A DNA stretch of 13,454 nt from DATDCV01 sp036524155 (GTDB taxonomy: Bacteria; Verrucomicrobiota; Verrucomicrobiia; Limisphaerales; UBA8199). The DNA lies in the NCBI GenBank assembly GCA_036524155.1, contig DATDCV010000493.1:1-13454 (forward strand). The letters run 5' to 3'. The notes below the pieces were generated by a model. That model saw only the letters and a list, made by a program, of their open reading frames with translations. It searched no databases and was not told the DNA's origin. Below, in pieces: positions 12,643-13,454 of the stretch (its first letter is position 1; every line of letters begins with the position of its first letter). Position numbers and translations under genes: made by a program.

Positions 12643-13454
12643 AACGCCTGGCCGGGCAAAACCCCGGCCGAATCATTGGCAATGCCGGCGAACTTTCGCA
12701 GGTACTTCACGGCCGCAGTGAAGTCTCTTGGCCAGGGGGCGGTGATGGCGACCATCTGTCCGGTAGCCGGGTGTGAAAAGGTCAGTTGCTCGGCGTGCAG
12801 CGCCACCCGGCCGATCAACGGATGCTCCCGCTGGCCCGGCTTAAGTTGATAGCCGGCCTTTAGCTGTGATAGCAGCAGCGCTTTCCCACCGTATAAAGTG
12901 TCCCCCACAATCGGGTGTCCAACCGATCGAAGATGGGCCCTGATCTGATGGGTGCGTCCGGTCAGCGGCTCGCACTGCACCAACGTCCAGCTCGAGAACC
13001 TCTCCGCAACTGAAAAGCACGTCACCGCGCGTTTACCCTGCTTTTCGTCCACCCGGACAAAGCCGGGCCCGGAGGATGGCGGTGCCAGCCGGGCGTGGAC
13101 TTCAAAACGCGCTCGACCCGGCGCGCCGTGCACCAGCGCGACATACCGTTTCACCGGCTTTTCGGCACCGAACAAATTGGCGAGCGCAACCAAGGTAGGT
13201 TTATCCCGAACCAGGAGGAATACGCCGCTGGTTTCGAACTCCAGGCGGTGGGCGTTCATCAGGTAGGCCAGTTTGCGTTCGACGGCCCAGGCTTTGGATT
13301 GGGCGATGCCCTCATGTAGCAACCGCATCAGATTCGGCCGGTGGGGGTCGGAGCGGTCAGGTGAGCTCAACAGCCGACTGGGCTTGTTGACGGCCAGCAG
13401 GTATTCGTCCTCGTACAGCACGGGGATTTCCCAGAACTCCCGTGTGGCCGGCGA
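12639..13454 (-). CDS. RluA-family RNA pseudouridine synthase with altered catalytic motif (N-terminus beyond window)
   Basis: The frame runs open to the window edge, so the first codons are missing; 271 residues are visible. The piece reads REFWEIPVLYEDEYLLAVNKPS near its start, the typical lead-in of the RluA/RluC/RluD synthases that isomerise uridine in rRNA or tRNA. A later GRTHQIRAHLRSVGHPIVGD (166-185 of the visible piece) completes the family signature. The catalytic motif, normally HRLDxxTSG, is HRLEFETSG here: the essential Asp is Glu (GAG, plus-strand bases 13239-13241). GTG 13421 is unlikely to be the start, since the conserved frame continues upstream of it. The stop (12639-12641) overlaps the argF stop by a few bases in tail-to-tail orientation. 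The target RNA cannot be told from sequence. Confidence 0.88.
   Translation of the reverse strand, partial: SPATREFWEIPVLYEDEYLLAVNKPSRLLSSPDRSDPHRPNLMRLLHEGIAQSKAWAVERKLAYLMNAHRLEFETSGVFLLVRDKPTLVALANLFGAEKPVKRYVALVHGAPGRARFEVHARLAPPSSGPGFVRVDEKQGKRAVTCFSVAERFSSWTLVQCEPLTGRTHQIRAHLRSVGHPIVGDTLYGGKALLLSQLKAGYQLKPGQREHPLIGRVALHAEQLTFSHPATGQMVAITAPWPRDFTAAVKYLRKFAGIANDSAGVLPGQAF
12650..12669. terminator. Strong short hairpin just after argF
   Basis: GGCCGGG (12650-12656) pairs with CCCGGCC (12663-12669) around CAAAAC. It begins eight bases after the argF stop and also lies inside the last codons of the convergent pseudouridine synthase. The place and stability fit termination of argD-argF, but no U-tract follows, so it could equally act as a 3' stability stem or be chance in GC-rich DNA. 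Confidence 0.4.

Noticed and set aside
1..13454. Search for a defence system, prophage, CRISPR array or transposon
   Set aside because: Every sizeable frame except the first partial one matches a housekeeping or metabolic family; no transposase, integrase, repeat-spacer array or nuclease/toxin motif was seen.

Overview
The window looks like chromosomal housekeeping DNA from a GC-rich bacterium, most probably a verrucomicrobium of the Pedosphaera/Limisphaerales type. That placement is inferred from three things: the look of the proteins (a Bacteroidetes-style ParC, a fused CobA-HemD, an ArgD with a DGVQ motif), the weak or absent Shine-Dalgarno sequences, and a REP/REPIN-like palindrome. No database search was possible. 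Dense coding on both strands and high GC produce many long shadow ORFs, which are left out.

Layout. Bases 3-212 are the 3' end of an unrecognised plus-strand gene. A 433-base intergenic region follows, with a C-rich (minus-strand G-rich) tract and a paired-hairpin repeat. Then comes a topoisomerase IV/gyrase A-like gene (646-2808), a CvpA-family membrane protein with a long extra C-terminus (2861-4078), and a heme/siroheme block on the same strand: HemX/CcsA-like membrane protein (about 4131-4970), glutamyl-tRNA reductase hemA (5059-6117), hydroxymethylbilane synthase hemC (6127-7158), and a fused uroporphyrinogen-III methyltransferase/synthase cobA-hemD (7271-8818). A minus-strand gene (8918-10273) encodes a DegT/DnrJ/EryC1/StrS-type PLP aminotransferase with an unexpected Tat signal peptide. 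It is convergent with hemD and divergent from an arginine pair, argD (10437-11720) and argF (11746-12642). The window closes with a minus-strand RluA-family pseudouridine synthase (12639 to beyond 13454) whose 3' end overlaps that of argF.

How the genes work together. HemA makes glutamate-1-semialdehyde from glutamyl-tRNA. HemC polymerises porphobilinogen to hydroxymethylbilane. The CobA-HemD fusion closes the ring to uroporphyrinogen III and can methylate it to precorrin-2, the entry to siroheme and cobalamin. hemB and hemL are not in the window. The HemX-like protein next to hemA recalls the Bacillus hemAXCD arrangement. ArgD and ArgF catalyse consecutive or near-consecutive steps in arginine synthesis through ornithine and citrulline.

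No defence system, prophage, CRISPR array, transposase or tRNA/rRNA was seen. The items most worth a second look are the Tat-exported DegT aminotransferase, the pseudouridine synthase with Glu in place of its catalytic Asp, the HemC insertion built from back-to-back palindromes, the ArgD active-site substitution, and the REPIN-like element.
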